DNA of 64,000 bases from Holophagales bacterium (GCA_016699405.1 CP064972.1:4309501-4373500), one strand, 5' to 3'; positions 26,818 to 36,354 are shown, numbered from the stretch's first letter. The notes: generated by a model not told the origin, from the letters alone. Numbers and translations are program-made.

Positions 26818-29800
26818 ATGAGCCGTGTTCCTCGCTTCAATGACTTGGACGTCCCTTGTCGGCGCCTTGCTCGCGGATGCAGGCCGCGAACTCTCGCTAT
26901 CGCCGCGTGGCTCGCGGCAATCCCAAGCGTCCCGCCAGCAATCGCCTTCGCGGCAGGGACTTCGCCTGCCGATCCGCTTCCCTTCAGCGTCGCTGGCGGC
27001 TCATCACAAGTGACTCTGACCAGCTCAGAGCGCGAGGTCTGGCTCCGGATCACACCTCCCGTCACGCTCGAGGCGACGCACTTCGATCTTCAGACATCCG
27101 GAACGCTCGACACGGTCTTGGATGTGTACGCGAATCTGGCCGACGCAACGGCCGGCGAGGCAATCGCGACCGATGACGACAGTGGCACGGGACAGAACGC
27201 TCTTATTCGCGTTCCGATTGGCTTCGTTGGCCCGTACCTCGCGCGCGTCCGCGGCTATGGCGGGGCCTACGGCACCACCACCGTCACCGGGACCCTGGCC
27301 CTCGTGCCGGCTGGTGAATGCGACCTGCCCAGCAGCTGCTCACTGACGACAGCAGCTCAGGGCGAGCCAACCGCTTCGGCGGTCCTCGATACGCTTCGGC
27401 GCGTCGATCGAGACCTGCTCCAGCTATCACCCAAGGGGCGGGAGCTCTCCGACCTCTACTGGAAGGCCTCCAAGGAGCTGGTGCCCGCTCTTGTTCTCGA
27501 CGGTGATTTCCGCCGCTCCATCTTCGACCAGGTCTCTGCCCTGCTTCCTCTCGCGGGGACGGCGATGGCCACCGTCGACGGGGTCCAAGACGACTTCCTC
27601 TTCGAGGAGCGCGACTTCCAACGGCTCTCGTCCCTGCTGAGCGAACTCGTGCCTCGGCTGTCGGCAGAAACCTCCTCCGCACTGGCTGCGGCCTGGAACA
27701 ACTTCCACCTCCGCGAACAGGTCGGCACCCCGCTCCTCGAGACGCTTCGGCGCGGAGGTCTAGTGCCGGACGAGGCTCGAAGGGTCACCCTTCTCGCCAA
27801 GCTCAAGACGTTGCCGATGCTGGAAGCGAGAGCCAAGCGAACGGGGATCGATTCTCTCGACGACATCCTGAGAGGCCGGGAGATCCAGGAGATCCGCGCC
27901 GTTCATCCCGACACGTCCGCCCTCCGGACCACCGGACTGTCCAGGACCGTGGCGATCGAGGTCCTTGGAGCTCGCGAGGCGGTGGCGCTCCGGACGCGGC
28001 TTTCGTCGCTACCGGAAGTCGAATGGGTCGAAGAGAGCGGCGAGCTGCGCACGCAGGCGTCGACCAGCGACCCCTACTCCGCTCAGCTCTGGGGCCTAGA
28101 CGCGGTTCGAGCACCGGAGGCCTGGAGACTCTCGCGAGGGACCTGCAGCACGCTTGCGGCGGTCGTCGACACCGGTGTTCGCGCTGACCTGCTCGACTTC
28201 GCCAGCCGGATTCAGACGGCCAAGGGCTACGACTTTGCCGACGACGATGCCGATCCGACCGACAGGAACGGGCACGGCACTCATGTCGCCGGCATCCTCG
28301 CCGCTGCCGCCGACAATTTGGCATCCACGGCCGGCGTTGCGCCCGGGATCTGCCTCTTCGCCGTGAAAGTGCTGAGTGACAGTGGAAGCGGAAACTACGA
28401 GGACGTCGCCGCCGGGATCCGCTGGGCCGCCGACCAGGGCGCCAAAGTCATCAACATCTCCGCCGGATGCGACTGCTACTCGCAAGCGATCGAAGACGCT
28501 CTCGCATATGCCACGGGCCAGCACGACGTGATGATCGTCGCGGCGGCCGGGAACGACTCCTCCGAAGGCGTCATCTACCCGGCATCTTCACCCTGGGTTC
28601 TGGGCGTCGGCGCGGTCGGTCAGGACCTCGCGCGTGCACCTTTCAGCAACTGGGGGCCAGGGCTCGACCTGGTAGCGCCCGGCGTGGATATCGTGAGCAC
28701 CTTTCGCGACGGTGGAAGCTGCCTTGCATCCGGGACCTCGATGGCGACACCCCACGTCGCTGGCGCTGCGGCGCTCGTCCGTTCCTTGCGCCCGTTCATG
28801 ACCCGACGTCAAGTCGCCGACGCACTGCTGAGGAAGGCGAGAGACCTCGGGCTGCCCGGACCCGACGTCGAGTTCGGCGCCGGGCTCGTCGACGCCGTCG
28901 CCACCCTCGAAGGCACCGCGACGATCTCGGTGAGCGGCCCATCGAGCGGGCCGGCGCTCTCACCGTTGGAGTTCTCCGCGGCTGCCTCCGGCTGCACCCC
29001 GGTTCCCAACAGATGGACCTGGGAGAGCCGGCCCGCTGGAGCCTACTTTGTCGGTGGTGGGCAACGAACCTCTCCCGTTGAGCTCGGCTGGACCGAGTCC
29101 GGGTCCTACCTTCTCACGGCCTCGAACCCCGGGTGTCCAGGAGCGTCGGCTACCCATCCCATCACCATCGCGGCTCCTGAGCCTCAGACCTTCGGCTTCC
29201 GTCTTGAGGACGGGCGGTTCCTGACCACACGCGGTACCCTGGTCCTCGTCCACGGATGGCAGCTTGGAGGGGTCCACCAGAGCCAGATGTGGTCCTGCGT
29301 GCGGGATTGTGACCGGAGCGCCGTCGACCATCCCATCAGCGACCTCACTGCAGGACTCGACCTGAACGTAGTTCAGTTCGCCTGGTCGGGAGCCGGAGGG
29401 GGGCTCTTCCCCGCTGCAGCCGCCGCTCCGGCAGCCGCGAACGAGCTGAGTAGAAGGCTAAAGGAGGTGATGGGCACCGAGTACACACTCCCGATCCACT
29501 TCATCGGACATTCGCTCGGCACGGTAGTCAGCGCAGAAGCCGCCGCGCAGATCGTCACAGCCCTGCCGCGGCTTTCGCAGGTCCAGTTCACCGCCCTCGA
29601 TCGACCGGACAGGGTCATCGGGTTCGATTTCGGGCCTGGGTTTTTTCCATTCACACTCGCAGGAGCAATGCGCTCCGGGTTGGGATTCAAGCTCGACAAC
29701 TACTGGTCGCCCACGGGCTGGGGCGTAGGCGCTCCGACGCAAGGTCTCGCTGGCGCCACTATCTACAACCACCGGCGCCCACAACCTGAAGGGCCGACCT

Positions 29801-31314
29801 CCTGTCCGGGATGTCCAGCCGACTATGACGCTGGCCTCATAGACCCAGGAGACCTCGGCGACCTCTTCTTCTCTCACGAAGGTGATAACGATCACTCTGG
29901 CGTCACTCAGTGGTACCGCTGGTCGATGGACCCCGGAAGTTTGCAGGCCGGTACCTGCACTCAGACAAGTCCCGTCACGTGGTCGCGGCCCGGGGCCCAA
30001 TCTGAGCTTCACGGTTCGCTGAACCCGTGCGCAAACGGCTGGGCTTGGTCTCTCTTCAGTCAGCACCCGGTCCCGTTCCCGGCAAGTCCAGAATCCGACG
30101 TCCCCGCGATTCTCGAAGCTGCGGTCGAGAGTCACCAATCGTCGGGCGACGAGAGCGAGCAAGGACCGGGCTCGATCGCGCTCGACCTCACGACGGTGAA
30201 TGACAGGGCCACGAGCTCGATTCTGGTCCCTCTCGGAACCAGAGCCTTCAAGTTCAAGCTAGAGGCGCTCAACTCGACCGCCTCTGACTTCATCGCGGTC
30301 CTATTGGATTCGACGCTGATCTGGTCTGGGCAGGCGACCGTGCTGACCAACGGCATGGCCGTGCCAATCGGTCCCGTGGGCATCGGCGAGCTGACAGGCA
30401 GCAGAGAGCTGCGCGTCCAGGTCGTCGGCAACGGGGGCACACAGGTTCGACTTTCCGACCTCCGCGCAATACGCCTCATACCTAGCTGCTCGCTCCCGTC
30501 GACACTCTGCGTGACCAACACCCGCTTCCGCGTCGAGGCCGACTGGGAGGACCATCAGCAGAACCGTGGTGAAGCCGTGCCGCGAACGGTGGCGGCAAAC
30601 GACAGCGGGTTCTTCTGGTTCTTCAATCATGAGAACTTAGAGCTCGTCGTCAAGGTACTCGACGGCTGCGGTGTCAATCAGCGCTTCTGGGTATTCGCTG
30701 CCGGTCTGACCGACGTCGGCGTGCGGCTGAGAGTCACCGACACTTGGACCGGCGAAAGCAGGACGTACGAGAATCCACGCGGGACGGCGTTTCAGCCAAT
30801 CCAGGATACGAGCGCCTTCCCAACGTGCGGCGCGAGCCCAGCAGTTGTCGACCCAGGAACGGGTGTCCTTAGCCTGGTGACTGAACAACCGGAGACCGAT
30901 GTCATCGGCAACCTTGCCGACCAGGACGGAACGCCACGAGAGCCCAGCCACGAAGGAGGCTCTGGCGCGGGAGTGTCGGGCAAGACGCTTCTGCTAAACG
31001 GCGATCGCTTCGCAGTCACCGCGACCTGGCGCACCGCTGCCGGCGCCACAGGAGAGGGAACTCCCGCCGCGCTCACGGGAGACTCGGGCTACTTCTGGTT
31101 CTTCGACGCGGGGAACATCGAACTCGTGATCAAGGTCCTCGACGGTTGCGGTCTCAATCAGCGCTACTGGGTCTTCGCTGGCGGCCTTACAGACGTCCAA
31201 GTGACATTCACCGTGCGCGACACCCGAACCGGTCAGTCGAAGTCGTACTCCAACTCGATGGGATCTCAGTTTCAGCCGATTGCTGACACCGGCACTTTCG
31301 AAACGTGTCCCTGA
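26818..31314 (+). CDS. Secreted S8 subtilase fused to a lipase-like alpha/beta hydrolase
   Basis: 1498-residue exported protein. ATG 26818 follows GAGGGAG by about 9 bases; the open frame extends 238 codons further back but through non-coding sequence and lemA. Order: signal peptide (about 1-45), PPC-like beta domain (about 45-160), helical prosegment (160-420), subtilase domain with D451 (VVDTG), H486 (NGHGTH) and S641 (GTSMA), an Ig/PKD-like linker, an alpha/beta-hydrolase domain with VLVHGW near 811 and nucleophile S899 in GHSLG, then two tandem copies (near 1233 and 1391) of a domain with DSGYFWFFD and VKVLDGC. All three protease residues are present. Independent transcription unit 146 bp after lemA. 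Confidence 0.88.
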   Translation: MSRVPRFNDLDVPCRRLARGCRPRTLAIAAWLAAIPSVPPAIAFAAGTSPADPLPFSVAGGSSQVTLTSSEREVWLRITPPVTLEATHFDLQTSGTLDTVLDVYANLADATAGEAIATDDDSGTGQNALIRVPIGFVGPYLARVRGYGGAYGTTTVTGTLALVPAGECDLPSSCSLTTAAQGEPTASAVLDTLRRVDRDLLQLSPKGRELSDLYWKASKELVPALVLDGDFRRSIFDQVSALLPLAGTAMATVDGVQDDFLFEERDFQRLSSLLSELVPRLSAETSSALAAAWNNFHLREQVGTPLLETLRRGGLVPDEARRVTLLAKLKTLPMLEARAKRTGIDSLDDILRGREIQEIRAVHPDTSALRTTGLSRTVAIEVLGAREAVALRTRLSSLPEVEWVEESGELRTQASTSDPYSAQLWGLDAVRAPEAWRLSRGTCSTLAAVVDTGVRADLLDFASRIQTAKGYDFADDDADPTDRNGHGTHVAGILAAAADNLASTAGVAPGICLFAVKVLSDSGSGNYEDVAAGIRWAADQGAKVINISAGCDCYSQAIEDALAYATGQHDVMIVAAAGNDSSEGVIYPASSPWVLGVGAVGQDLARAPFSNWGPGLDLVAPGVDIVSTFRDGGSCLASGTSMATPHVAGAAALVRSLRPFMTRRQVADALLRKARDLGLPGPDVEFGAGLVDAVATLEGTATISVSGPSSGPALSPLEFSAAASGCTPVPNRWTWESRPAGAYFVGGGQRTSPVELGWTESGSYLLTASNPGCPGASATHPITIAAPEPQTFGFRLEDGRFLTTRGTLVLVHGWQLGGVHQSQMWSCVRDCDRSAVDHPISDLTAGLDLNVVQFAWSGAGGGLFPAAAAAPAAANELSRRLKEVMGTEYTLPIHFIGHSLGTVVSAEAAAQIVTALPRLSQVQFTALDRPDRVIGFDFGPGFFPFTLAGAMRSGLGFKLDNYWSPTGWGVGAPTQGLAGATIYNHRRPQPEGPTSCPGCPADYDAGLIDPGDLGDLFFSHEGDNDHSGVTQWYRWSMDPGSLQAGTCTQTSPVTWSRPGAQSELHGSLNPCANGWAWSLFSQHPVPFPASPESDVPAILEAAVESHQSSGDESEQGPGSIALDLTTVNDRATSSILVPLGTRAFKFKLEALNSTASDFIAVLLDSTLIWSGQATVLTNGMAVPIGPVGIGELTGSRELRVQVVGNGGTQVRLSDLRAIRLIPSCSLPSTLCVTNTRFRVEADWEDHQQNRGEAVPRTVAANDSGFFWFFNHENLELVVKVLDGCGVNQRFWVFAAGLTDVGVRLRVTDTWTGESRTYENPRGTAFQPIQDTSAFPTCGASPAVVDPGTGVLSLVTEQPETDVIGNLADQDGTPREPSHEGGSGAGVSGKTLLLNGDRFAVTATWRTAAGATGEGTPAALTGDSGYFWFFDAGNIELVIKVLDGCGLNQRYWVFAGGLTDVQVTFTVRDTRTGQSKSYSNSMGSQFQPIADTGTFETCP

Positions 31315-31469
31315 AGACTCGACTGATCGAGATCCGTGGCGGGGAAGCCTGGCCGTGGCGCAGCGTCCGCCACGGCTCGCACGCGGCTTCCCAACGGTAG
31401 GCCGAAGAGCTGCACGCCTGGCATTGGCGCGCATGGGCGCAACAAACAGCTCCGGGACTTCGCCTCGCC

Positions 31470-31772
31470 ATGAGCTTGAACCCTCGCGTTCCCCCTCTCG
31501 TCGACCGGGAGCAATTTTCCGCGCTCTGCCGCCGCAGGCAGATCCGGGATTTGGCTCTGTTCGGTTCGGTGCTGCGCGACGACTTCGGTCCGGACAGCGA
31601 TATCGACGTCTTGGTCGAGTACGAGCCGGATGCCACTCTGGGATTCAGCGTCTTCGAGCTCGAGCGAGAGCTTTCCGCTTTGCTCGGTGGGCACCGGATC
31701 GACCTCGTACGACGGAAGGTCTTGAATCGCCGACTTCGCAGCCGGATTCTTGCCGAGGCTGAGGTTCAATAG
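31470..31772 (+). CDS. mntA: MntA-type nucleotidyltransferase antitoxin (copy 2)
   Basis: 100 residues, clearly paralogous to the mntA at 16604-16915. It keeps GSVLRDD and SDIDVLVE, so catalysis is probably possible. It ends three codons earlier than copy 1: a tyrosine codon TAT became TAG. The same base changes removed the ATG that starts hepT in copy 1. The downstream hepT copy 2 is therefore altered in two ways. Confidence 0.85.
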   Translation: MSLNPRVPPLVDREQFSALCRRRQIRDLALFGSVLRDDFGPDSDIDVLVEYEPDATLGFSVFELERELSALLGGHRIDLVRRKVLNRRLRSRILAEAEVQ

Positions 31773-32133
31773 GCGGCATGACGATACGGTCTACATCGGA
31801 CATATGCTCGATCTTTGCGATCGGATTGCTGTCCGCGGCTCGGAACTGGACCGTGAAACATCCGAAGCGGACGAGGATCTGCGACTCACCCCGACTCATC
31901 TCATCCAGACGCTGAGCGAGGCTGCCCGAAAGGCCTCCTCTTCCTCGCAGGAGCGCTACCCGGAGATTCAATGGGCGGAGATCACCGGGATGCGCAGCCA
32001 GATCGTCCGCGACTACCTCGATGTCGACTACGACCTCGTTTGGGACGTGGCGACCACGAAAGTTCCCGCCTTGCGAGCTCTTCTCGAACCCATCCTGCCG
32101 TCCGCAGATCAGCTTTCCGAAGGCCCCGGCTGA
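31750..32133 (+). CDS. hepT: HepT-like protein with mutated active site (copy 2)
   Basis: Intact frame of about 127 codons matching hepT copy 1 over its whole length. The RX4HXY motif reads GMRSQIVRDYLD: the catalytic histidine is arginine (CGC at 32008-32010), while the Arg and the Tyr that MntA would modify remain. The position equal to the copy-1 start codon is AGG rather than ATG. Remaining options are TTG 31750 inside mntA, or ATG 31804, which would drop about the first 14 residues. RNase activity is probably lost. It may be a decaying gene or a non-toxic binder. Its stop is 37 bp from the phnE stop on the other strand. Confidence 0.7.
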   Translation: MPRLRFNRRHDDTVYIGHMLDLCDRIAVRGSELDRETSEADEDLRLTPTHLIQTLSEAARKASSSSQERYPEIQWAEITGMRSQIVRDYLDVDYDLVWDVATTKVPALRALLEPILPSADQLSEGPG

Positions 32134-32170
32134 CCACCGAGCCACTTGATGGCTCGAGCGCCGCGCTTCC

Positions 32171-33271
32171 TCAGACGATCCGCTCGCGGATCTTCGCCGA
32201 GAGCAGGTCCATCACCCAGACGGTGGCCGCGATGAGGAGGACGAGGGTGCCGACTTCGCCCCACTGGCCGAGGTCGACGCGCGGCTTGAGGATGTAGCCG
32301 ATGCCGCCGCCGCCGACGAAGCCGATGATCGTCGACATGCGGACGTTGATGTCCCAACGGTAGATGGTGAAGGAGAGGAACGGCGGCACGACCTGCGGCA
32401 CCACGCCGTAGCGCAGCACCTGGAGATACGAGGCGCCGGTCGCGGTGATGGCATCGACCGGGCCGCGGTCGATCGACTCGATCGACTCCGAGTAGAGCTT
32501 GGCGAGCGACGCCACCGAGTGCACCCAGAGCGCCAGTACGCCGGCGAACGGTCCGATCCCCACCCAGGAGATGAAGATCAGTGCCCAGACGAGCGGCTCG
32601 ACGGCGCGGGTGAAGTTCATCAGGGCGCGCACCACCGTGTAGCTCAGGCGCAGGCCGAACGAGCCGCGCGTCAGGTTGCGCGCCGCGAGGAACGACAGGA
32701 CGAAGGCCACGGGAATCGCGAACGCCGTCGCCATGAAGGCCAGGAAGATCGTCTGGACCAGCAGCACCAGCCCTTCGGCGAGCACCGCCGACGACGGGCT
32801 GGCGAGGCCGCGGATCATGTCCGAGGCCTTGTTGAACTTGGTCAGGAAGGTCACCAGCTCGACCTCGGTGAGGATCCAGCCGGTGAAGAAGGTCAGCTCG
32901 ACGAGCAGCGCGCCGAACCAGCCGCGCAGGGTCCGCGTCCACGGCAGCTCGGCCTCGTCGGGCGGCACGCCGCGGGTCATCACCCGGCCGACCGACGCGC
33001 CGAGCTCGCGATAGAAGAGGTTCCACAACAGGCCGCCGAGAAGCGCGGCGACGCCGAGCGGACCGTAGTGCAGCCGGGCGAGGATCTCTTCCGAGGTCAG
33101 CAGCAGGCCCGTCGGCCCGCGCTCGCCGGAGAAGGCGAGGGCCAGGAACTCGACCATGAGGAGGAAGAGGGCGAGCAGCATCCCGTCGATCGCCAGCGCC
33201 TTGAGGCGCCGGAGCCCCTTGGCCCACGGGCTCTCGGGCAGGACGTGCACGTTGGCCGCGGCGCTGGTCAT
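32171..33271 (-). CDS. phnE: Phosphonate ABC transporter permease
   Basis: Inner-membrane permease of 366 residues. It has about six to seven transmembrane helices and the permease EAA-like loop near SIESIDRGPVDAITATGASYLQVLRYGVVPQ, typical of PhnE. The final segment reads VWVMDLLSAKIRERIV. The start ATG overlaps the phnC stop by four bases, so it is the last gene of a coupled phnD-phnC-phnE unit. It converges with hepT copy 2. Substrate could be phosphonate, phosphite or a related anion; no C-P lyase genes are nearby, so uptake only is supported here. Confidence 0.93.
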   Translation of the reverse strand: MTSAAANVHVLPESPWAKGLRRLKALAIDGMLLALFLLMVEFLALAFSGERGPTGLLLTSEEILARLHYGPLGVAALLGGLLWNLFYRELGASVGRVMTRGVPPDEAELPWTRTLRGWFGALLVELTFFTGWILTEVELVTFLTKFNKASDMIRGLASPSSAVLAEGLVLLVQTIFLAFMATAFAIPVAFVLSFLAARNLTRGSFGLRLSYTVVRALMNFTRAVEPLVWALIFISWVGIGPFAGVLALWVHSVASLAKLYSESIESIDRGPVDAITATGASYLQVLRYGVVPQVVPPFLSFTIYRWDINVRMSTIIGFVGGGGIGYILKPRVDLGQWGEVGTLVLLIAATVWVMDLLSAKIRERIV

Positions 33272-34074
33272 GCGCCCACCGCCGGCAGCGTTCCCGCCGG
33301 TTCGGCCTCGTGGCCGTAGATCTGACGGAAGGTGTCGTGGTTGAACTCGGACGGCACCCCGGCGAAGACCAACCGCCCCTCCTTCAACGCCACCAGCCGC
33401 GTGGCGTAGCGCTGCACCAGGTCGAGATCGTGCAGCGAGCAGAGGACGGTCATCCCCTCCTCGCGGTTCAGCGCCTCGATGTGGCGCATCACCGAATGCC
33501 GCAGCGCCGGGTCGAGCGAGGCCACCGGCTCGTCGGCGAGGATCAGCCGTGCCTGTTGCATCAGGCAGCGGGCGATCGCCACGCGCTGCTGCTGGCCGCC
33601 GGAGAGGGCATCGGCACGGCTGCCGTCGCGACCCGAGAGTCCGACGCGTTCGAGATAGGCCCGCGCGCGCCCGCGCTCCTCCTCGGAAAAGTGCAGCAGG
33701 AGGCTCGGCAGCAGCGAGGCGCGGCCGAGCGAACCGGAGAGCACGTTGTCGAGCACGGTGTGGCGCCGCACCAGGTTGAACTGCTGGAAGATCATGCCGA
33801 TCTGCGAGCGGATTTCGCGCAACGCCCGCCCGCTCGCCGCGGTGATCTCGCGACCCGAGACCCAGATGCGCCCTTCGGTCGGGTCGATCAGGCGGTTGAT
33901 GCAGCGCAGCAGCGTCGACTTGCCCGACCCGGAGAGCCCGAGCACGGCGAGGAACTCGCCCTCGCGCACCGTCAGGCTCACGTCGGAGAGGGCGCGCACG
34001 CCGTCGGGCCAGACCTTCGTCAGGCCTTCGATGCGCAGCGCTTCGCCGTCGCCGGGACGGCGTTCGTCGATCAC
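33268..34074 (-). CDS. phnC: Phosphonate ABC transporter ATP-binding protein
   Basis: Cytosolic ATPase of 268 residues. Walker A GLSGSGKST, signature LSGGQQQRVAIARC, Walker B LILADEPVASLD and the H-loop (LCSLHDLDL) are all present. The Q-loop reads MIFQQFNLVRR, as in PhnC. The start is GTG 34074, overlapping the phnD stop (GTGA). Powers import by the PhnE permease with the PhnD binding protein. Confidence 0.95.
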   Translation of the reverse strand: MIDERRPGDGEALRIEGLTKVWPDGVRALSDVSLTVREGEFLAVLGLSGSGKSTLLRCINRLIDPTEGRIWVSGREITAASGRALREIRSQIGMIFQQFNLVRRHTVLDNVLSGSLGRASLLPSLLLHFSEEERGRARAYLERVGLSGRDGSRADALSGGQQQRVAIARCLMQQARLILADEPVASLDPALRHSVMRHIEALNREEGMTVLCSLHDLDLVQRYATRLVALKEGRLVFAGVPSEFNHDTFRQIYGHEAEPAGTLPAVGA

Positions 34075-35456
34075 GAACCACCTCCGCCCGCCGCCCGCTT
34101 CTTCTCGAGCTTCTGCTCCTCGGCCTGCATGAGCTGCTCGGCCGACATGCCCGCGGTGGCCAGGGCACGGCGGAAGCCGTCGAAGGTCGCGTCGCTGGCC
34201 GGATTGACCGCCACGCCAGCGACCAGGTCGTGCAGGGCGAGCTTGCCTTCCGCCGTGGCGACGAAGCGCTGGATCGACCGCTCGAGCCGCTCCCAGGTGC
34301 GCTGGGGGAAGCCGCGCCGGACGACGCAGACGTCGTTCGGAATCGGGTCGGTCAGCACCAGCACGCGCACCTCCTCGAGGAAGCGGCGGCGCGCCTCGAT
34401 GTCGGCCATCCGGCGGGTCACCAGGTGGCGTGCATCGCCCACCAGCGTCCCGTCGCGGGCGTGCTGCTCGGAGGGCGGCGAATAGAACGCCGAGCCGGCG
34501 TCCGCCTTGCCGTCCCAGACCGCCTGCACCGCGTTCGGGTGCCCGCCGGCGAAGTAGATGCGGCCGAGCGTCACGCCCGAACGGTTGAGCAGCAGGCGCG
34601 GGAAGATGTGACCGGAGGTCGAGGTCTCGTCGGAGAAGGCGAAGCGCCGGCCGTTCAAGTCCTCGATGCGCCGCACCGGCGAGTCGCTGCGGGTGAAGAT
34701 GCAGCCGTAGTAGTGCGTCGCCGGCTCGGCGACCGGCGTGTCGGTCGTGTCGACCACGCGCGTTTCGGCGAGCGTCCCGGGCCGCTGGTACTCCAGCTCC
34801 TTGCGACCGTCGCCCACCAGGTCGTGGGGGCCGGAGAAGACGTGGGACGAGACCGCTCCGTCCACCTCGAGCGGCGTCTCGACGAGGCGCCGCACCGCCT
34901 CGAGGTCGCTCGCCACCGGGACCTCGACCCAACCCGGGGCGCTCGCGGCCAGGCGGGCGACGACCCGCTCCCGCAACTCGGCCGAGAGGTTGCCCGGCAC
35001 GGCGATCCGGCGCGCCGCGAGGCCGGCGAGCGAATCGGGCTGCCCGGGGCCGGAACGGGTCACGACGATGGCGAAGCGGTCGACCGAGCGCACCACCTGG
35101 AGTCGCACCTCGGCGCCGTAGCGGCCGTGGGCCAGCTCGTAGGCGAAGGCCGGCATCCAGGCAACGTCGGCCTGGCCGGCACCGAGCGCCTGCACCACCG
35201 CGGCATAGCTGGTCGGCACCTCGGAGCGCAGGATCAGGCCGCTGTCCTCGCGCACGAAGCGGGCGAGCTCGTCGCCGCGCTGCACCAGCGTCCCCTGCTC
35301 GACCGAGGGGACGAAGAGCATGCGGATCACGCTTTCGCCGGTGGCCTCGAGGCGGGTACGCCGCTCCAACCCCCAGAGAAAGCCGGCGAAGGCGAGGAGG
35401 ACGAGGGTCCATCCGAGTCGGACGGGCCAGGCGGAGCGGGCGAAGCGGCCGGGCAT
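34071..35456 (-). CDS. phnD: Phosphate/phosphonate-type ABC substrate-binding protein
   Basis: 461 residues, longer than typical PhnD (about 330). The N-terminus has one hydrophobic helix (LGWTLVLLAFAGFLWGL) without a lipobox cysteine, so it is probably anchored rather than a lipoprotein. Two lobes follow. In the C-terminal lobe the ligand loop SDETSTSGHIFPRLLL matches the PhnD STSG phosphonate-binding element. The protein ends in an unusual Lys/Glu tail and a Gly-rich end. First gene of the phnDCE unit, with 148 bp upstream to the DUF4412-like gene's stop. No Pho box was recognised. Confidence 0.88.
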   Translation of the reverse strand: MPGRFARSAWPVRLGWTLVLLAFAGFLWGLERRTRLEATGESVIRMLFVPSVEQGTLVQRGDELARFVREDSGLILRSEVPTSYAAVVQALGAGQADVAWMPAFAYELAHGRYGAEVRLQVVRSVDRFAIVVTRSGPGQPDSLAGLAARRIAVPGNLSAELRERVVARLAASAPGWVEVPVASDLEAVRRLVETPLEVDGAVSSHVFSGPHDLVGDGRKELEYQRPGTLAETRVVDTTDTPVAEPATHYYGCIFTRSDSPVRRIEDLNGRRFAFSDETSTSGHIFPRLLLNRSGVTLGRIYFAGGHPNAVQAVWDGKADAGSAFYSPPSEQHARDGTLVGDARHLVTRRMADIEARRRFLEEVRVLVLTDPIPNDVCVVRRGFPQRTWERLERSIQRFVATAEGKLALHDLVAGVAVNPASDATFDGFRRALATAGMSAEQLMQAEEQKLEKKRAAGGGGS

Positions 35457-35604
35457 GCGGGTGACCGGTGGGCGAAGCGACCGGGCAGGAGAACTCTAGC
35501 TCAGCGTGTCGACGAGTGGACGACGCGGCGGCCGATCGACACGCGGTTGTCACGCCGCTCCGGCCGGATCGTGGGGTCGGACCGGAGCGGCATGACTGTG
35601 GCGA

Positions 35605-36354
35605 TCAGTGCTTGCCCTTGCGAGCGGCCTGCGCCATCGGGTCGTACTTGACCTCGCGGTAGCCGGCCGGCGGATCGTAGTGGCCCGGCGGCGGCGTGCG
35701 GTCCTCCACCGCCTTGAGCTCCTGCCAGCTCTTGAACTCCTTGCCCATCATCGCCGTGGTCGTCTCGGTCTGCACTGGATAACCCCTGACCTTGTCGGCC
35801 AGCTCCTTCATCCAGCCGGAATTCGGCATCAGGTCGGCCTGGGCGGCAGCGAACTCGCGATAGCGCCCGTAGTCGATCCCGACGCTGTCGGAGTAGCAGC
35901 CGAGGATCGACATCTTCATCATCCCCATGCTGATCTCGATGTTCTTGTACTGGCAGGCGATGCCGGCGAACTTGCCGGTCTTGTCGCTCGGCGTGACGAC
36001 GACGCTCGCCGCCATCATCTTCGCCATCTGCTCCATCATCGGCGCCATCTCGGGGCCGACCAGCGCCTTGAAGTCGATCGGCAGGTCGATCGAGGAGTAG
36101 GTCTTCTCGCCGTTGTTGACGAAGTAGAGCTTCTTGCGGTCGAAGCGCGTGATGATCGTCGTGTCGCCGCCGTCGAAGCGCACCGCGCCGTCGCCGAACC
36201 ACGACTCCTGGGTGGTGTCCTGAGCCGGGGTGGTCTGCCCCATGATCGACATCGCGTCGGTGTGCTGGAGCATGACGACGACCTTGTCGGCGAGAGCCGG
36301 AGCGGCGACGAGCGCCGCGACGGCGAGGGCCACGAATCGGGCCTTGCGAATCAT
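35605..36354 (-). CDS. DUF4412-like periplasmic protein
   Basis: Exported protein of 249 residues with a signal peptide (MIRKARFVALAVAALVAAPALA). ATG 36354 has a strong GGAGGAAG site just upstream. The mature part is beta-rich, with a Met-rich stretch (MAPMMEQMAKMMAA, MGMMKMS) and the pattern KKLYFVNNGEKTYSSIDLP seen in DUF4412-type outer-envelope proteins. The function of the family is unknown. The Met-rich runs could bind copper, but no Cys/His pattern confirms it. Probably monocistronic. Confidence 0.6.
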   Translation of the reverse strand: MIRKARFVALAVAALVAAPALADKVVVMLQHTDAMSIMGQTTPAQDTTQESWFGDGAVRFDGGDTTIITRFDRKKLYFVNNGEKTYSSIDLPIDFKALVGPEMAPMMEQMAKMMAASVVVTPSDKTGKFAGIACQYKNIEISMGMMKMSILGCYSDSVGIDYGRYREFAAAQADLMPNSGWMKELADKVRGYPVQTETTTAMMGKEFKSWQELKAVEDRTPPPGHYDPPAGYREVKYDPMAQAARKGKH

